DNA from: Silurus meridionalis
Taxonomy: Eukaryota > Chordata > Actinopteri > Siluriformes > Siluridae
Assembly: GCF_014805685.1 (NCBI RefSeq)
Contig: NC_060901.1
Coordinates: 26,635,905 to 26,699,904 of the forward strand
Direction: 5' to 3'
Length of the DNA stretch: 64,000 bases
Under the pieces are notes generated by a model. It did no database searches and was not told the origin of the DNA. It saw only the letters and a program-made list of their open reading frames with translations. Shown in pieces: positions 36,219 through 46,945 of the stretch (positions within the stretch are counted from its first letter, which is position 1; every line of letters starts with the position of its first letter). The translations under genes were made by a program, and so were the position numbers.

Positions 36219-36437
36219 TAGATGTTTATGATAATATAAGTGGAATTCAGAATGTGTGCCTCACATTACATGAGTATCATGAATATTTCAGAAAGCAGTA
36301 CATGGTGAAAGGATACAAACATATACATGTATATATACTGAATGTTATACACTATTAATACCGTGTAGAATAATTTCTGCTGACCCCTGCTGGTCAACGC
36401 GCGCAACTACACTGACCAAAAAGAATCCGCTTTTCTA

Positions 36438-36484
<47 letters not shown>

Positions 36485-36746
36485 GATCTCTTTTTTAATT
36501 TTGTTACATTTCTCTTTTTTCACCCCTCTTTATTTTACACCTTTCTTTCTTTCTGTCTTGCTTTCTTGCTTGTCCACTTTTTCCTTTATATATTGCTGTG
36601 CCTTGTTTTCTTCTTCTTCTTCATTTTATCTGTTTATCATTATGCTTTTCTTTCTTTTTGTCCCTTTGACTGCATTTTCTTCTGTTCTCTCTGGTCTTAC
36701 CCACCTTTGTTCACCCCCTTTCTTTCATTATTGGTATAATCTCTTC

Positions 36747-36802
<56 letters not shown>

Positions 36803-39800
36803 CTCTCTCTCTCTCTCGCTTTATGTGCAGGATTTTAGGGTAGTGAGAGATAAGACAGGAATGACTAAAGTAGGAAGTCTTTCTCCGCCCGATATGAAGA
36901 AAGTTCACCACCTGGTCCTGATCGAGGTGAGCGCTCTGTTCGACACGGCCGCCATCGACCTCAAGACCCACAAACCGATCAAGGTCAAGGTCAAAGGTCA
37001 GTCCCAATGTCGGACCTACTGTGGCAGTTCAGATGCTGCTAAAGCACAGTTTAGTTTAGGTGCTGTTCACTTCAGATGCTGTTCATGTGCAGTTCAGATA
37101 CTGTTTAGCTGCAGTTCAGGGTCAGTTCAGGGTCAGTTCAGGTGCTGTTCAGGTGCTGTTCAGGTGCTGTTCAGGTGTTTATGGATGTCACTGCTCTGGT
37201 CTGGAGTGATCTTTATGGCTGTGGGTTTTTGCAGAGTTGGGATTGTTCGGGGTTCCCCTGACAACGCTGCTGGAGCAGGACCAGAAGATTATGCCAGGGA
37301 CCCGTGTGCCGATCATACTGCAGCGGGTACGTGTATACAAATGAACTACTAATCCCGAAATCATGCACATGCTGGATTGCATTACATTGTATTGCCAAAA
37401 GTTTGTGGACACCTAAACACGTGCTCTTCAAACATCATAGTCCCCATTCACCGTTCTAATGAGCTCCATTCTTTCTGGGAAGATGTTCCACTAGATTCTG
37501 GGAAGATTTTTTCATCATTCAGCTACAAAGGGTGTAAGTGAGGAGGCCTGGGGTGGCGTTTCACTATACCCAAATAGCAATGGGGTAGATCAGCAGTAGA
37601 TCTTCCACTCCAACCCACGGAAAGTAGCCCTTTATGGAGCGGGCTTGCTGAAGCAGGTTTGGGTCCCCTAGTTTGAATGAATGGAAAATGTCATGCTACC
37701 ACATCCAAAGACGTTCTACACAATTGGTTGCCTTCAGGTTTTGGAGAACAGTTTGGAGAAGAACCACATATTGGAGGGACAGTGTGCTTCTTAAAACAAG
37801 TTTTTTTTCTTCTGTTATAGCTCATTTCCCATATAGAAGATGAGGGACTGGATACAGAAGGGATTTTGCGGGTTCCTGGAGCAGCCACCAGAGTGAAGGT
37901 ATGAGTGAAAGGATCATTGTGAGATAGTTAATGGAAGAAGTCTCCAGTGTCATCACTATATATGAAGCTGTAACTCGGCGTTCTGACATCTTCAGGTTTT
38001 TTCTCTAAACTTACCAGCAGTCTTTTTTTTATTCCAACCCGAAGATAAAAAGAAAAATACGATAACACTTTTTTTTATTAATTAAAAAAAATCTCTAAAA
38101 TAAAAATAAATAAATAATTGCAGATCGTGTTTGTGTTCATTTATTGAAAAGCTGAAATACGTTGCTTTTACTTGAAACTACATTTTGTATATTTTTACTC
38201 CATTTCCTGTTTTTCAGTGTCATCTGATGTTTTTTTGTGTTGCATAGTGCGACATCTAGCGGATATTTGGCGGTAGTGCATGGGATAGATTATTGAATAG
38301 AATGGATGTAATAGAATTTGGATTATTATAAATGTGAACAGCAAAATGAAGAAAAGAATTTGGATTTTTTTTAATGTGAACAGTAAAACGTACATGTGAA
38401 ACAAAGTCCATCTCAAATGATGGGAGGCGGGACCTAAGTGTGATGATTTGATATCAATTCTGTGTGTGTGTGTGTGTGTGCATGCCTTGCAGACTGTGTG
38501 CCAGGAGCTGGAACTGAAGTTCTACGAAGGCTTGTTCCCCTGGGAGACTTTAAAGCAGCACGATGCGGCAAGTGTCCTTAAGCTCTTCATCAGAGAGCTT
38601 CCTCATCCTCTCCTCACCGTGGAGTACTTCAGTGCCTTCTTCTCTGTGCTTAGTGAGTTCACAAACACATATCATACTGTTCAGAACGTCTATTCACTGG
38701 AGCTACAGTATGAACTTGCCACAAATGTTCCAGTTCATCCTAGTGCAGTTCAATAGGATTAAGGTGCTGTGATTGGGCAGAACATTCCATGAGAGATATC
38801 ACTTTAAATGACGTATGATTTGGTGCATCTTCTTGTTGTACGGTGAAGTCGGTTCCAATGAGCCGCAGTCCAGACAGAACTGCGTGGTGCTGAAGTATGG
38901 AATGGTAGACATGTTGGTTCATTTCACTTTCTGAAACCTTCCCTGCTCCAAAACAACCCCAATCCATTAAACCTCCACCTCCATGTGTGAGTGTGGGGGT
39001 GAGGGAGTCTGATCACATCTTCTCTACTGTTCTCCATCTCACTCAAGTTCTTCTATTAGAGACAAAATATCCCATTTGGACTCCATAGAACTTTCAGCAC
39101 TTATTCACTGTCCAATTCTTGTGTGTTTTTGCCTTTAACTGAATTAAAACAAAAAAAACCTTAAAATCCAGAAGATACTTGGTGTTTCCACACTTTTCAC
39201 AATCAAAGTAATACATTTCTATCTCGTTGTAGAATTCCCAATAAAAAAGCAGCAGCTGCAGGCGCTCAATTTGCTCGTGCTCCTCCTTCCGGCTTCCAGT
39301 AGAGACACGCTCAAGGTGATTCGCTTCACATTACTCTGTACACTGTTCACATTTACACAAAAAAAATTCAGACTTTTGAGACGAGACGAAACAAACTTCT
39401 GAAGTTCTGACCCGTAACCCTTAGGCGCTCTTGGAGTTCCTCCAGCGAGTCATCGACCACAAGGAGCGCAACAAGATGACGTTGAAGAACGTCGCCATGG
39501 TCATGGCACCAAATATCTTCATGTTTAAAGGCTTCCGAAGCAAAATCTCAGAGCAGCAGGAGTTCGCCATGGCGACGGGGATGGCCAACATCGTCTGCCT
39601 TCTGATACGATACCAGGACCTCCTCTGGACCGTACGTACGATTTTCCGTGCTTATACTCTTATTTCAACACCGGTGTTTATTTTTTAAAGACATTTAAAC
39701 AGTCTATGAATTTTGCTCCAGATCCCGAAGTTCGTGATGACGCAGGTGCGGAAACAGAACATGGAGCGAAAGATGAACCGAGACCGAGCGGTGAAAAAGC

Positions 39801-41028
39801 TGCTGAAGAAAATGGCCTACGATCGTGAAAGGAACAGCGAAAAAGTGGAGAAAAAGGAGGAGGTGGTTAAAGGAAAAGTAGGTATTTCATAACCTTGATG
39901 GTAGAAGTCTCCGGTTTTCTTTTCTCCGATTTCTGTTTTTTTCCTCGCAAATTTATTTATTATTATATCCTGAAGATAAAAAAAAAAATTTAAAATTCGC
40001 TTTCTTTCTTCCTTTTATCATGGTCCTTTCTGTAGCTGTCATCTGACCTCTAGTGGAAATTCAGTGGTATTGCATGTAATAGATCTATCACAGACAGACA
40101 GACAGAATTATAGACAGATAAATAAAGAAGTAGGCAGTGAAAAAGTGCATATTTGTGTATACATGTGTGTGTATATTATTCCTCTTATACTATATCGTTT
40201 GTAACGGTGTTTAATGGTGTATAATGAGGTGTAATGGTATGGAATAGGGTGTAATAATGGCGTGGCATGGGGTGGAATGGTGTGTAATTGTGTAGCACGG
40301 TTTGGAATGGGGTGTAATGGTATGTAATGGTGTATAATAGGGTGTAATGGTGTCTAACGGTGTTGAATGGGGTGTAATGGTGTTTAATGGGTATAATGGT
40401 GTGTAATGGGAGTATAATTGTGGGTAATGGTGTGGACTGGGGTGGAATGGTGTGTAATTGTGTAGCACGGTTTGGAATGGGGTGTAATGGTGTATAAGGT
40501 TGTGTAATGGTGTATAATTGTGTGTAATGGTGTGGACTGGGGTGAAATGGTGTGTAATTGTGTTTAATTGGGTGTAAAAGGGTTTTATTGTGTATAGTGG
40601 TGTGAAATGGGATGTAATGGTGTTTAATGGTGTGACATATTGTTGAATGGGGTGTAATGATGTGTAATAGTGTATAACGGTGTGTAGTGGTGTGTAATGG
40701 TTGCTATGATGCTCAGTGTTACTGTAATTATAAATATTACTTAGGGTTAGGGTTAGGGTTAGGGTTAGGGTTAGGGGCTAACCCTAACCCTAACCCTTAC
40801 TCCAATTTTTTTAATTATCCATCAGAGGAATCCTCCAGCTAGAGAGTTTTCTGAATATAGACAATAACCAAACAGAAAAAAAACTGTGTGTGTGTGTGTG
40901 TGTAAGATGGATGGCAGCTTCATCAGGGTCCAGGCCCCGCAATTTTTAAAGGTGTCCATGGCAGTAGAGCTGACTGAAGAGCTCAGGGCATCGGACATCC
41001 TCACACGCTTCCTCAGCCAGGAGAGGTG

Positions 41029-41065
<37 letters not shown>

Positions 41066-41245
41066 CCGCATCGTATTAAGTACTCATGCGCTCAGAAAAC
41101 AGGAAGTAGAGTTTAATAATTAAACGCTAACAAGCAGACTTATCTGTAAAGTGTGTGTGTGTGTGTGTGTGTGTTTCCTGTTTCAGCTCAGTGCCGGTGA
41201 AGAGAGAAGATTTGTATCTATATGAGATCGGAGGAAACATAAGTG

Positions 41246-41283
<38 letters not shown>

Positions 41284-41353
41284 TTGAGGAAACACATTCT
41301 GGAAACTGTATTACAAAGCCTACATTGATCACATGACACACCCTGTCATGTAT

Positions 41354-41408
<55 letters not shown>

Positions 41409-41506
41409 ATGTAGAGGAGCGTTGTCTGGATGAGGAGACGTACATGAAGGCCCTCCTGGAGCTCAACCCTACAGCCGAGTGGGTCATCAAGTCTGTCCAG
41501 CGCTAA
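29866..41506 (+). CDS. arhgap18: ARHGAP18, Rho GTPase-activating protein 18 (15 exons, 652 aa)
   Basis: Exons: 29866-29999, 34182-34369, 35070-35284, 35411-35474, 35722-35870, 36831-36996, 37235-37326, 37821-37898, 38493-38652, 39233-39315, 39425-39631, 39722-39877, 40907-41025, 41187-41242, 41415-41506. They total 1959 nt and keep frame across every junction (human protein 663 aa). The N-terminus has the family motifs [21 protein letters not shown] and [13 protein letters not shown]. The RhoGAP domain spans about residues 310-515, with the arginine finger at R353 (EGILRVPG) and the conserved MAPN at 470-473. The C-terminus [15 protein letters not shown] and AEWVIKS matches human. It switches RhoA off and shapes actin, stress fibres and cell polarity. 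LAMA2 next door, as on human 6q, supports the assignment over ARHGAP28. Several acceptors lie next to TG repeats. Confidence 0.95.
30000..32079. other. ARHGAP18 intron 1, first part
   Basis: No exon was recognised. 30750-31130 looks like a diverged non-autonomous DNA transposon of the family also seen near 37388 and 41900: it has AAAAAGTATTGGTACCCC then AGATCTGCTTTCCATGG and a GATCTC..TCTATAGAGCTCC block. The remainder is unassigned. Confidence 0.45.
32080..32275 (+). repeat. About 30-bp minisatellite carrying inverted CCAAT (ATTGG) motifs
   Basis: Six to seven degenerate copies of a unit like AATAAATGTTGATCAGTGATTGGTTGT lie in tandem. Four of them contain a perfect GATTGG. Related copies resume at 33094-33205. 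Confidence 0.75.
32502..32556. repeat. (CA)n microsatellite, ARHGAP18 intron 1
   Basis: About 27 uninterrupted CA units. Confidence 0.95.
32690..32985. repeat. C-rich minisatellite, G-quadruplex/i-motif prone
   Basis: Degenerate tandem copies of CCCCTCTGTCCCTGTG (about 15-16 bp) run for about 290 bp. All three + frames read through as Cys/Pro/Ser/Val repeats and the - frames as Gly/Thr/Glu/Arg repeats, so the long ORFs here are not genes. The - strand has many runs of three or four G separated by 4-7 bases. Confidence 0.9.
33094..33205 (+). repeat. Second block of the ATTGG-bearing minisatellite
   Basis: There are three copies of TAAATGGTGATCCGTGATTGGTTGTGAGG with few changes, the same unit as 32080-32275. 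Confidence 0.8.
33325..33680. repeat. Cluster of (CA)n and (TG)n microsatellites
   Basis: (CA)n at 33330-33371, (TG)n at 33441-33489 and (TG)n with GC interruptions at 33599-33685. ORFs across them are Cys-Val repeats and are spurious. Confidence 0.9.
33975..34178 (+). repeat. TCCTCACTG minisatellite abutting ARHGAP18 exon 2
   Basis: About 20 degenerate copies of a 9-bp unit TCCTCACTG (variants TCCTCTCCA, TCCTCATTG) run up to the exon 2 acceptor at 34181. The repeat itself supplies the pyrimidine-rich tract of that splice site. Confidence 0.85.
35518..35546. repeat. (CA)n microsatellite, intron 4
   Basis: A short CA repeat about 45 bp after exon 4. Confidence 0.9.
35921..36215. repeat. Three (TG)n microsatellites, intron 5
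   Basis: 35921-35959, 36031-36088 and 36165-36214, separated by short unique sequence. Confidence 0.95.
36436..36830. repeat. (TTA)n, pyrimidine-rich tract and (CT)n before exon 6
   Basis: TTA repeats at 36439-36484 are followed by about 260 bp of T/C-rich sequence, then CT repeats at 36751-36817 and the exon 6 acceptor GTGCAG. An open frame from 36483 runs in phase into exon 6, but it is intron. Confidence 0.9.
37010..37185 (+). repeat. Short tandem repeat GGTGCTGTTCA, intron 6
   Basis: Repeated AGGTGCTGTTCAGGTGCTGTT and CAGTTCAGGGTCAGTTCAGG units make up a small degenerate minisatellite between exons 6 and 7. Confidence 0.75.
37388..37790. mobile_element. Diverged non-autonomous DNA transposon, intron 7
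   Basis: It starts TATTGCCAAAAGTTTGTGGACACC. It contains AATGAGCTCCATTCTTTCTGGGAAGATGTTCCACTAGATT and GGAGGCCTGGGGTGGCG blocks (segments of each are also present, inverted, in 41900-42330). A TGCCAAAAG..GGGACACC end type also occurs at 41907 and 59129-59148. The family is common in fish, but its superfamily was not determined. Confidence 0.55.
40195..40720 (+). repeat. Degenerate GGTGTAATGGTGT minisatellite, intron 12
   Basis: About 500 bp of short imperfect units such as GGTGTAATGG, GTGTATAATGG and TGTGTAATTG. No coding content. Confidence 0.85.
40741..40797. repeat. Interstitial telomere repeat, inverted (TTAGGG)6 then (CTAACC)3
   Basis: Six perfect TTAGGG units (40741-40776) are followed after one G by three CTAACC units (40778-40795). 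The two arrays point towards each other, the geometry of a telomere-telomere junction. It lies in ARHGAP18 intron 12, right after the minisatellite. Confidence 0.95.
41030..41410. repeat. Four CA/TG microsatellites around ARHGAP18 exons 13-15
   Basis: (CA)n 41031-41062 just after the exon 13 donor; (TG)n 41153-41174 just before the exon 14 acceptor; (CA)n 41250-41276 after exon 14; (TG)n 41360-41407 just before the exon 15 acceptor. Confidence 0.95.
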
Positions 41507-42627
41507 CTCGGCTCAACGACCTGCCAATCAAGCAACCAACCAATCAAAGGCCTGACCACGGGATTAAAGGGAAACTTCTCCTCCATCTTCTCTCCATCCT
41601 TCTGATCAAATGATTTTCCAAATGATCTGCTTTGCTTTGCACTTCAGAGTTGTGCCAGGGTGGAGCGTCGATATTTGGAAACATGATTATTTTTTAATAT
41701 ATTGAATTAATATTTATATACAAATGAGAATTGAGGATTTGATTATGACGGATGGACAGAACGCAGGAACTTGGACGAGTTCCTCAGAAGAAGGCGAAGA
41801 ACCTGAGAGAAACGATCAGGGCTACGTGGGATCAAGATTGTTTAAAATAATTTTTTTAATGCTTGAACACTATAAAAAAAACACTGAAAGACTCTCTCAT
41901 GCTTTGCCAAAAGTATTGGGACACCCGAATTTTTCCACCCATAGGTTGGTCTTAGAACTTTGCTTGAACTAAGAGACCCAAACAAAGTGCACAAAGCCAG
42001 CTCCATTAAAAGATCTGCTTTCTATGGCATGAAAGATGTGAAAGATCTCCTACTCTAGAGCTCCAGCCCTATTGAGATGATTCGGAACGCCACCCCAGGC
42101 CTCCTCACCTCACCTCCATTAGTACCTGACCCTATCTACTAACACCCTTGTGGCGGGATGATAGCAAGTCTTCTAAATATTTCTCCAGAATCTCCACAAA
42201 ATCTCCTTAAATTCTCCCGAAATTCTCCTTAAAACCTCCCGAAAACCTTCTCAATATCTCCTCAAAATCTCAACAAATTTCCACAAAACATCCCCAGAAT
42301 CTAGCGGGACATCTTCCCAGGAGAGTGAAGCTCATTAGAGCAGTGAATGGAGATTTAATGTGGAATGTAGATGCCCCAAAAAAAAAAAATAGAACAAAAT
42401 CTTATGTGTGGGTGTCCATTAACTTTTGGCAGAAAGTGGGCGTTTCCCAAAATTGCAATTGAAAATTTTTACAAAATTTGTGCTCTGACATCATCATCAT
42501 TATCATCAAACTCACTATTTATAAAAAAAAACAATTGCTCGCTAATTGCTGAATAAAATGAATGCGAGTGATGATGGTTAGCATGATTAGCATGACGCCG
42601 TATATCGGTGTGAATCGTTACGTGTTT
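41507..42627. other. ARHGAP18 3' region with a DNA-transposon relic
   Basis: It begins with the probable 3' untranslated region. 41900-42400 is a diverged copy of the family at 37388, with an internal expansion of TCTCCACAAAATC-like units at 42180-42300. A candidate polyadenylation signal AATAAA lies at 42552-42557; no nearer AATAAA was seen. Confidence 0.5.
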
Positions 42628-42642
42628 AGAGCAGGGAGAAAC

Positions 42643-42991
42643 CCTGTTTCCCTGTCCAGTGTGTCTGGATCTCCTGAAGGATCCGGTGACTGTCCCGTGT
42701 GGTCACAGTTTCTGTAAGGTGTGTATTAATGGCTGCTGGGATCAGGAGGATCAGAAGGGTGTCTACAGCTGTCCTCAGTGCAGACGCACTTTCACTCCAA
42801 GGCCTGTTCTACGCAGAAACAACATGCTGGCTGAAGTAGTGGAGAAACTGAAAAAGAATTCTGAAGTCCAAACTGCTTCTCCTGATCACTGTTACGCCGG
42901 ACCTGGAGATGTGGAGTGTGATTTCTGCACCGGGAGAAAACACAAAGCCGTCAAGTCCTGTCTGGTGTGTGTGGCTTCTTACTGTGAAAGA
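42643..42991 (+). pseudogene. finTRIM exon-1 fragment (gene D) between 15-bp direct repeats
   Basis: It contains the RING from the second CxxC on (PVQCVWIS frame shifted at the edge, then [18 protein letters not shown]) through the first B-box ([15 protein letters not shown]). It stops at GTGAAAGA, where gene E continues with ACTCACCTG. It lacks a start codon, the second B-box and every later exon. Residues [11 protein letters not shown] are shared only with gene E, so E or its ancestor is the likely source. The 15-bp sequence AGAGCAGGGAGAAAC stands on both sides (42628-42642 and 42992-43006). It cannot encode a TRIM; at most a short RING peptide is possible. Confidence 0.85.
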
Positions 42992-43006
42992 AGAGCAGGG
43001 AGAAAC

Positions 43007-45410
43007 TTCTGAGGTCGACCTCGAAGACATTCGTGTGTGCTGATTGGTCGGAAGGTGGCAATTCGTTTTTTCTGAAAGCTCTGACACGTGGAAAGCTTCA
43101 TATCAATGCTCCCATTAGCATACTTTCCCGTTTCCATGGCAACACTATTGGGAAATAATGAACTTTTGGGAGACCACAATAACCTTGCGAGGTGTGGCGT
43201 GTCGGATGTCAAGTCTTGAGCTGATCGAGTGGTCAGTTTTTTTGTTTCCACTCTGAATGCTCATGAAGTTAATGTAATTGTAATAATGTGGGGTTTTCGT
43301 CCACATAATCATGGCTGCTTTTTCTCCTCTGTGGTATTCCAGTTCCAAAAAAATCCCATTGTTCAAGTTCACACAATGCGCTACATTATTTTGGGATCGA
43401 AACAGTCTGGGACGCAACTGCATGCTTGCAAGCTAGCTTCCACATATCTACATCGTTATTAGCGGAATTGCCTCCAGTTTTTAGGTCTCATAGAATAATT
43501 GAAAGTCACCATGTGTAAATATGTGCAAAAGTTCTGAATGCTTATATTTCACTCCTTTAGTACCGGAGTCGATGTGAGCGAAACTCAACGAGCCCAATAA
43601 TTGTTTGCACGCAATTATTTTTAAAAATGTTGCTGCACTTCCAGGTCTCTGGGTATTTTAAGTTGCACAAGACTGAAAATGTTGAAGTTGGCCATCGAAC
43701 ATCGGAGCTAGCAAGTGAAATTTTTATATATTCTCCCTTTTAGCCACTTTATTTAGCTCGCTGAAATAGCCGAGTCAAAGCTTTTTTTTTTCTTGTGGAT
43801 AAAAACATCTTCGTTTGTTCACACTTTCTTGTCGTTCACGTTTTTCCGCATCTCTGTGTATGTATATATGCAGTTAGCTACTGAAAACCTCATTCAATTC
43901 TATAGTAAATTCCAGAATTGGTCACTTGCTAGCATGAATGCTCTTTTTGGCTAACTAGGGCCAAGGACGGCTCTATAGACTGAACTAGCGCCAGTTTAGC
44001 TTAGCAAATGGTGTCTGTGTTTCTCAATAGGAATGAAAACACTAGAGACAGAAGACCCTGGGAGATGTCTGATCTTTTGTGGGGGGTTTTTTTTTGTTTG
44101 TTTTTTTTATTGTTAAATAATGTAAAGACATTTGAACTGAATCAGGTGATTTTTTTTTTTTTTTTTACAATTGTTTTGCTGTTTTATACTGTGAATAGAA
44201 TACAATACTGACTGCTGTTGTTCATAAATAACCACTAAACAATTGTTTTTTGTAAATAAATACAATTGAAATTGCGCATTCCTGTGTTTGTGTCGACGTC
44301 TGGGAAGCTTGCGAGCCGTCTAGAGATGGTTGAACTGTTTTTTTTTGTGGCACATCACGGTTTTTAGTTTGCGTTAGCACTTTTCAGCAAAACACACACA
44401 CACTTTTCTGCATATTCAGCTCTCTGTACACAGGACGACGACTTTTGGCACACTGACTTATGAAGGTAGGTGCTCCCTGTGACTGTGTTTAGCCTTGTGC
44501 TGCCACCTGTTGGCGTGTTACAAAACTAGTCTCGAAACGTTTTTGATCCCACCACCTGGTCTTTTGTGCCCATTGTGAAAACTTTTACACCAATTTTAGT
44601 AAAGGCTGAAAATCCATGGACTAGACCACAAAAAAAGAAAAATAGTTTTGCATGTTATGCAAATTATTTCCAAATTCTAAATGGGTGGAGCATAATGTTT
44701 GGAATCGGTATAAAAGAAGAATTGCTGTATATGTTCCAGTTCATGACGTGTTTCTGGAGAAGTTCAAGGTCATGCTGCAACTTTCTTCCAAATGTGGCTG
44801 TTTTTTTTTTGACGTTTTTTGCTCCGTATATTGTTTTAGTCAAAATATTATGGATATATTACAGTGAAAACGTTTCAGAGATATCTGTACGTTCGTCAGT
44901 GATGATTCTGTTCCCGCTGGTGGTGGTCCCATGATGACGAAGTGAAGCAGGCTGTCAGGTGTTTCCACAGTCACAGTTCAGGTGTACCGAAAAATCTATT
45001 TTATAAAAACAAAACGTTCCGGATTGACTCGAACGCCCTTCATAATAACAAAATGGAGGGGAAAAAAATGCAAATGAAAAATATCTGGTCTTCAGGACCC
45101 TTGGTGCTAAGACCTCTATAAAAGTGGGCTTTCAAGGATATATATATATATATTACAGGTCTTATTTTTACGAAATATGACTGAATGTTAAACTTAAAAG
45201 ATTAAAAACCTTAAATACTTAGTAAATGACATTAGCGCAATGGTATATTAAATTACAGGGAATTGGAAACTGGAAAAAACTAAATATCCACTTAAATACA
45301 ATTATCATGTTTAAATCTTTAAAACATTATATCTCTATTCAGGCTTTTCTTCTCTCTCTTTTTCTCCTCCCACTTTTTTTTCCTACATGCAAAAGGGAAC
45401 CATGCATACA
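43007..45410. other. Gene-free spacer between finTRIM fragment D and gene E
   Basis: No exon or recognisable mobile element was found. It contains poly-T runs near 43770, 44085, 44149 and 44800 and a (TA)n at 45138-45154. Short ORFs here have no family features. Confidence 0.5.
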
Positions 45411-45419
45411 GATTCCAGT

Positions 45420-45431
45420 GAAACCAAAACT
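45420..45431 (+). promoter_or_regulatory. ISRE-like site upstream of finTRIM gene E
   Basis: GAAACCAAAACT differs from GAAANNGAAACT at one base. It lies 44-55 bp before the gene E start, the same distance as the exact ISRE of gene C. Confidence 0.45.
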
Positions 45432-45474
45432 GATCTGAGTGCTGTTTGTGCTCTCAGTGTGTAAATACAGGAAA

Positions 45475-46902
45475 ATGGCGGAGGCAGGTATTTCAGTAGA
45501 TCAGCTTTCTGTGGACCACTTCATCTGTCCAGTGTGTCTGGATCTCCTGAAGGATCCGGTGACTGTCCCGTGTGGTCACAGTTTCTGTAAGGTGTGTATT
45601 AATGGCTGCTGGGATCAGGAGGAACAGAAGGGTGTCTACAGCTGTCCTCAGTGCAGACGCACTTTCACTCCAAGGCCTGTTCTACGCAGAAACAACATGC
45701 TGGCTGAAGTGGTGGAGAAACTGAAGAAGAATTCTGAAGTCCAAACTGCTTCTCCTGATCACTGTTACGCTGGACCTGGAGATGTGGAGTGTGATTTCTG
45801 CACCGGGAGAAAAGACAAAGCCGTCAAGTCCTGTCTGGTGTGTGTGGCTTCTTACTGTGAAACTCACCTGAAACCTCATCTAGAAGTTCCTGCTTTGAAA
45901 AAACACACATTAACTGAAGCCTCAGCAAAGCTACAAGAGAAGATCTGCTCTGAACATGACAAGCTGATTGAGATCTACTGCAGAACTGATCAAACCTGCA
46001 TCTGTTATTTATGTACGATGGATAAACATAAAGGACACAACGTCGTCACAGCCTCAGGAGAACGAGCTGAGAAACAGGTGAGAATCGATTTTAAATGGAC
46101 TCATCTTAATGATTTTTCATGATTTTTCAATAAGACATTGAAAGTTTGTTCAGTCATGTTATAAGTAATCTGGTCAAACCGGTCCGTAATGTAGCCAAGA
46201 CCCAGGGTGAGGCAGTGAAGGAGAGAAAGAGAACTCAAAGTTCCAACATACTTGTGTTACCACGTCTGCAAATTTTATCACAGACAGCAAGTTAGAACAA
46301 ACCAACATGAAAATCTGCCACAGAGACGTCTGACATGACGTGTTCGACATACGGCGATGCTGCATTTGAGATGTTTTGAGTGTTTCAAGAGCGGAAGAAC
46401 AAGTCAAGTTTATTTCTATAGCGCTTTTCACAACAGACATTGCCTGAAAGCAGCTTTACAGAAATCAACAGTTAAGGTGAATGATGTGTATTTATCCCTG
46501 ATGAGCAGCTGAAACAGACTGTGGTGAAGGAAAAACTCCCTTAGATATTACGAGAAAGAAACCTTGAGAGGAACCAAACTCAAAAGTGGAACCCATCCTC
46601 ATTTGGGTGACATCAAGAGTGTGATTATAGTCTAAGTGACACAATAGCTTTTATAGCTAATATGTTTATTTTATATAGCTTTTATCTTAAATATAACTGA
46701 CGTGTTTTCAGAGTGAGTTAAAGAAGCAGCAGATGAAATCCCAGCAGAGAATCCAGGAGAAGCAGAAGAAGGTGCAGGAGCTGAAACAGGCTGTGAACAC
46801 TATAAAGGTGAGCAGAGAGCAGAGACGGAGCTGCTCCTAGAAACACACACAACATGGACAACATGGAGTCATTTAGAGTCCCAGTGACAGAGGGAATGAT
46901 AG

Positions 46903-46945
<43 letters not shown>

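Noticed and set aside
36483..37352. A 289-codon open frame overlapping ARHGAP18 exon 6
   Set aside because: It is intron 5 sequence (pyrimidine and CT repeats) that happens to be open in phase with exon 6 and then runs into intron 6. The real exon is 36831-36996.
40741..40797. True ancestral telomere or chromosome-fusion point
   Set aside because: Only nine units in total, placed inside an intron of ARHGAP18 whose linkage with LAMA2 is conserved. A local repair event or small insertion is far more likely.
29866..41506. Alternative assignment of the RhoGAP gene to ARHGAP28 or ARHGAP40
   Set aside because: The N-terminal GVVLT and SQDSLD..DYW motifs, the DINxEVSF segment and the LAMA2 neighbour fit ARHGAP18. 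The laminin carries the alpha-2-type SADTNDPVFVGG motif rather than alpha-1 sequence, and LAMA1 is the neighbour of ARHGAP28.
45439..45474. Upstream in-frame ATG of finTRIM E (and 28171 in C) as the real start
   Set aside because: The added residues are absent from A, B and F, and the MAEA/MSEA start aligns in all copies. The upstream ATG also lies only a few bases from the ISRE-like site, so it may be promoter or 5' leader.
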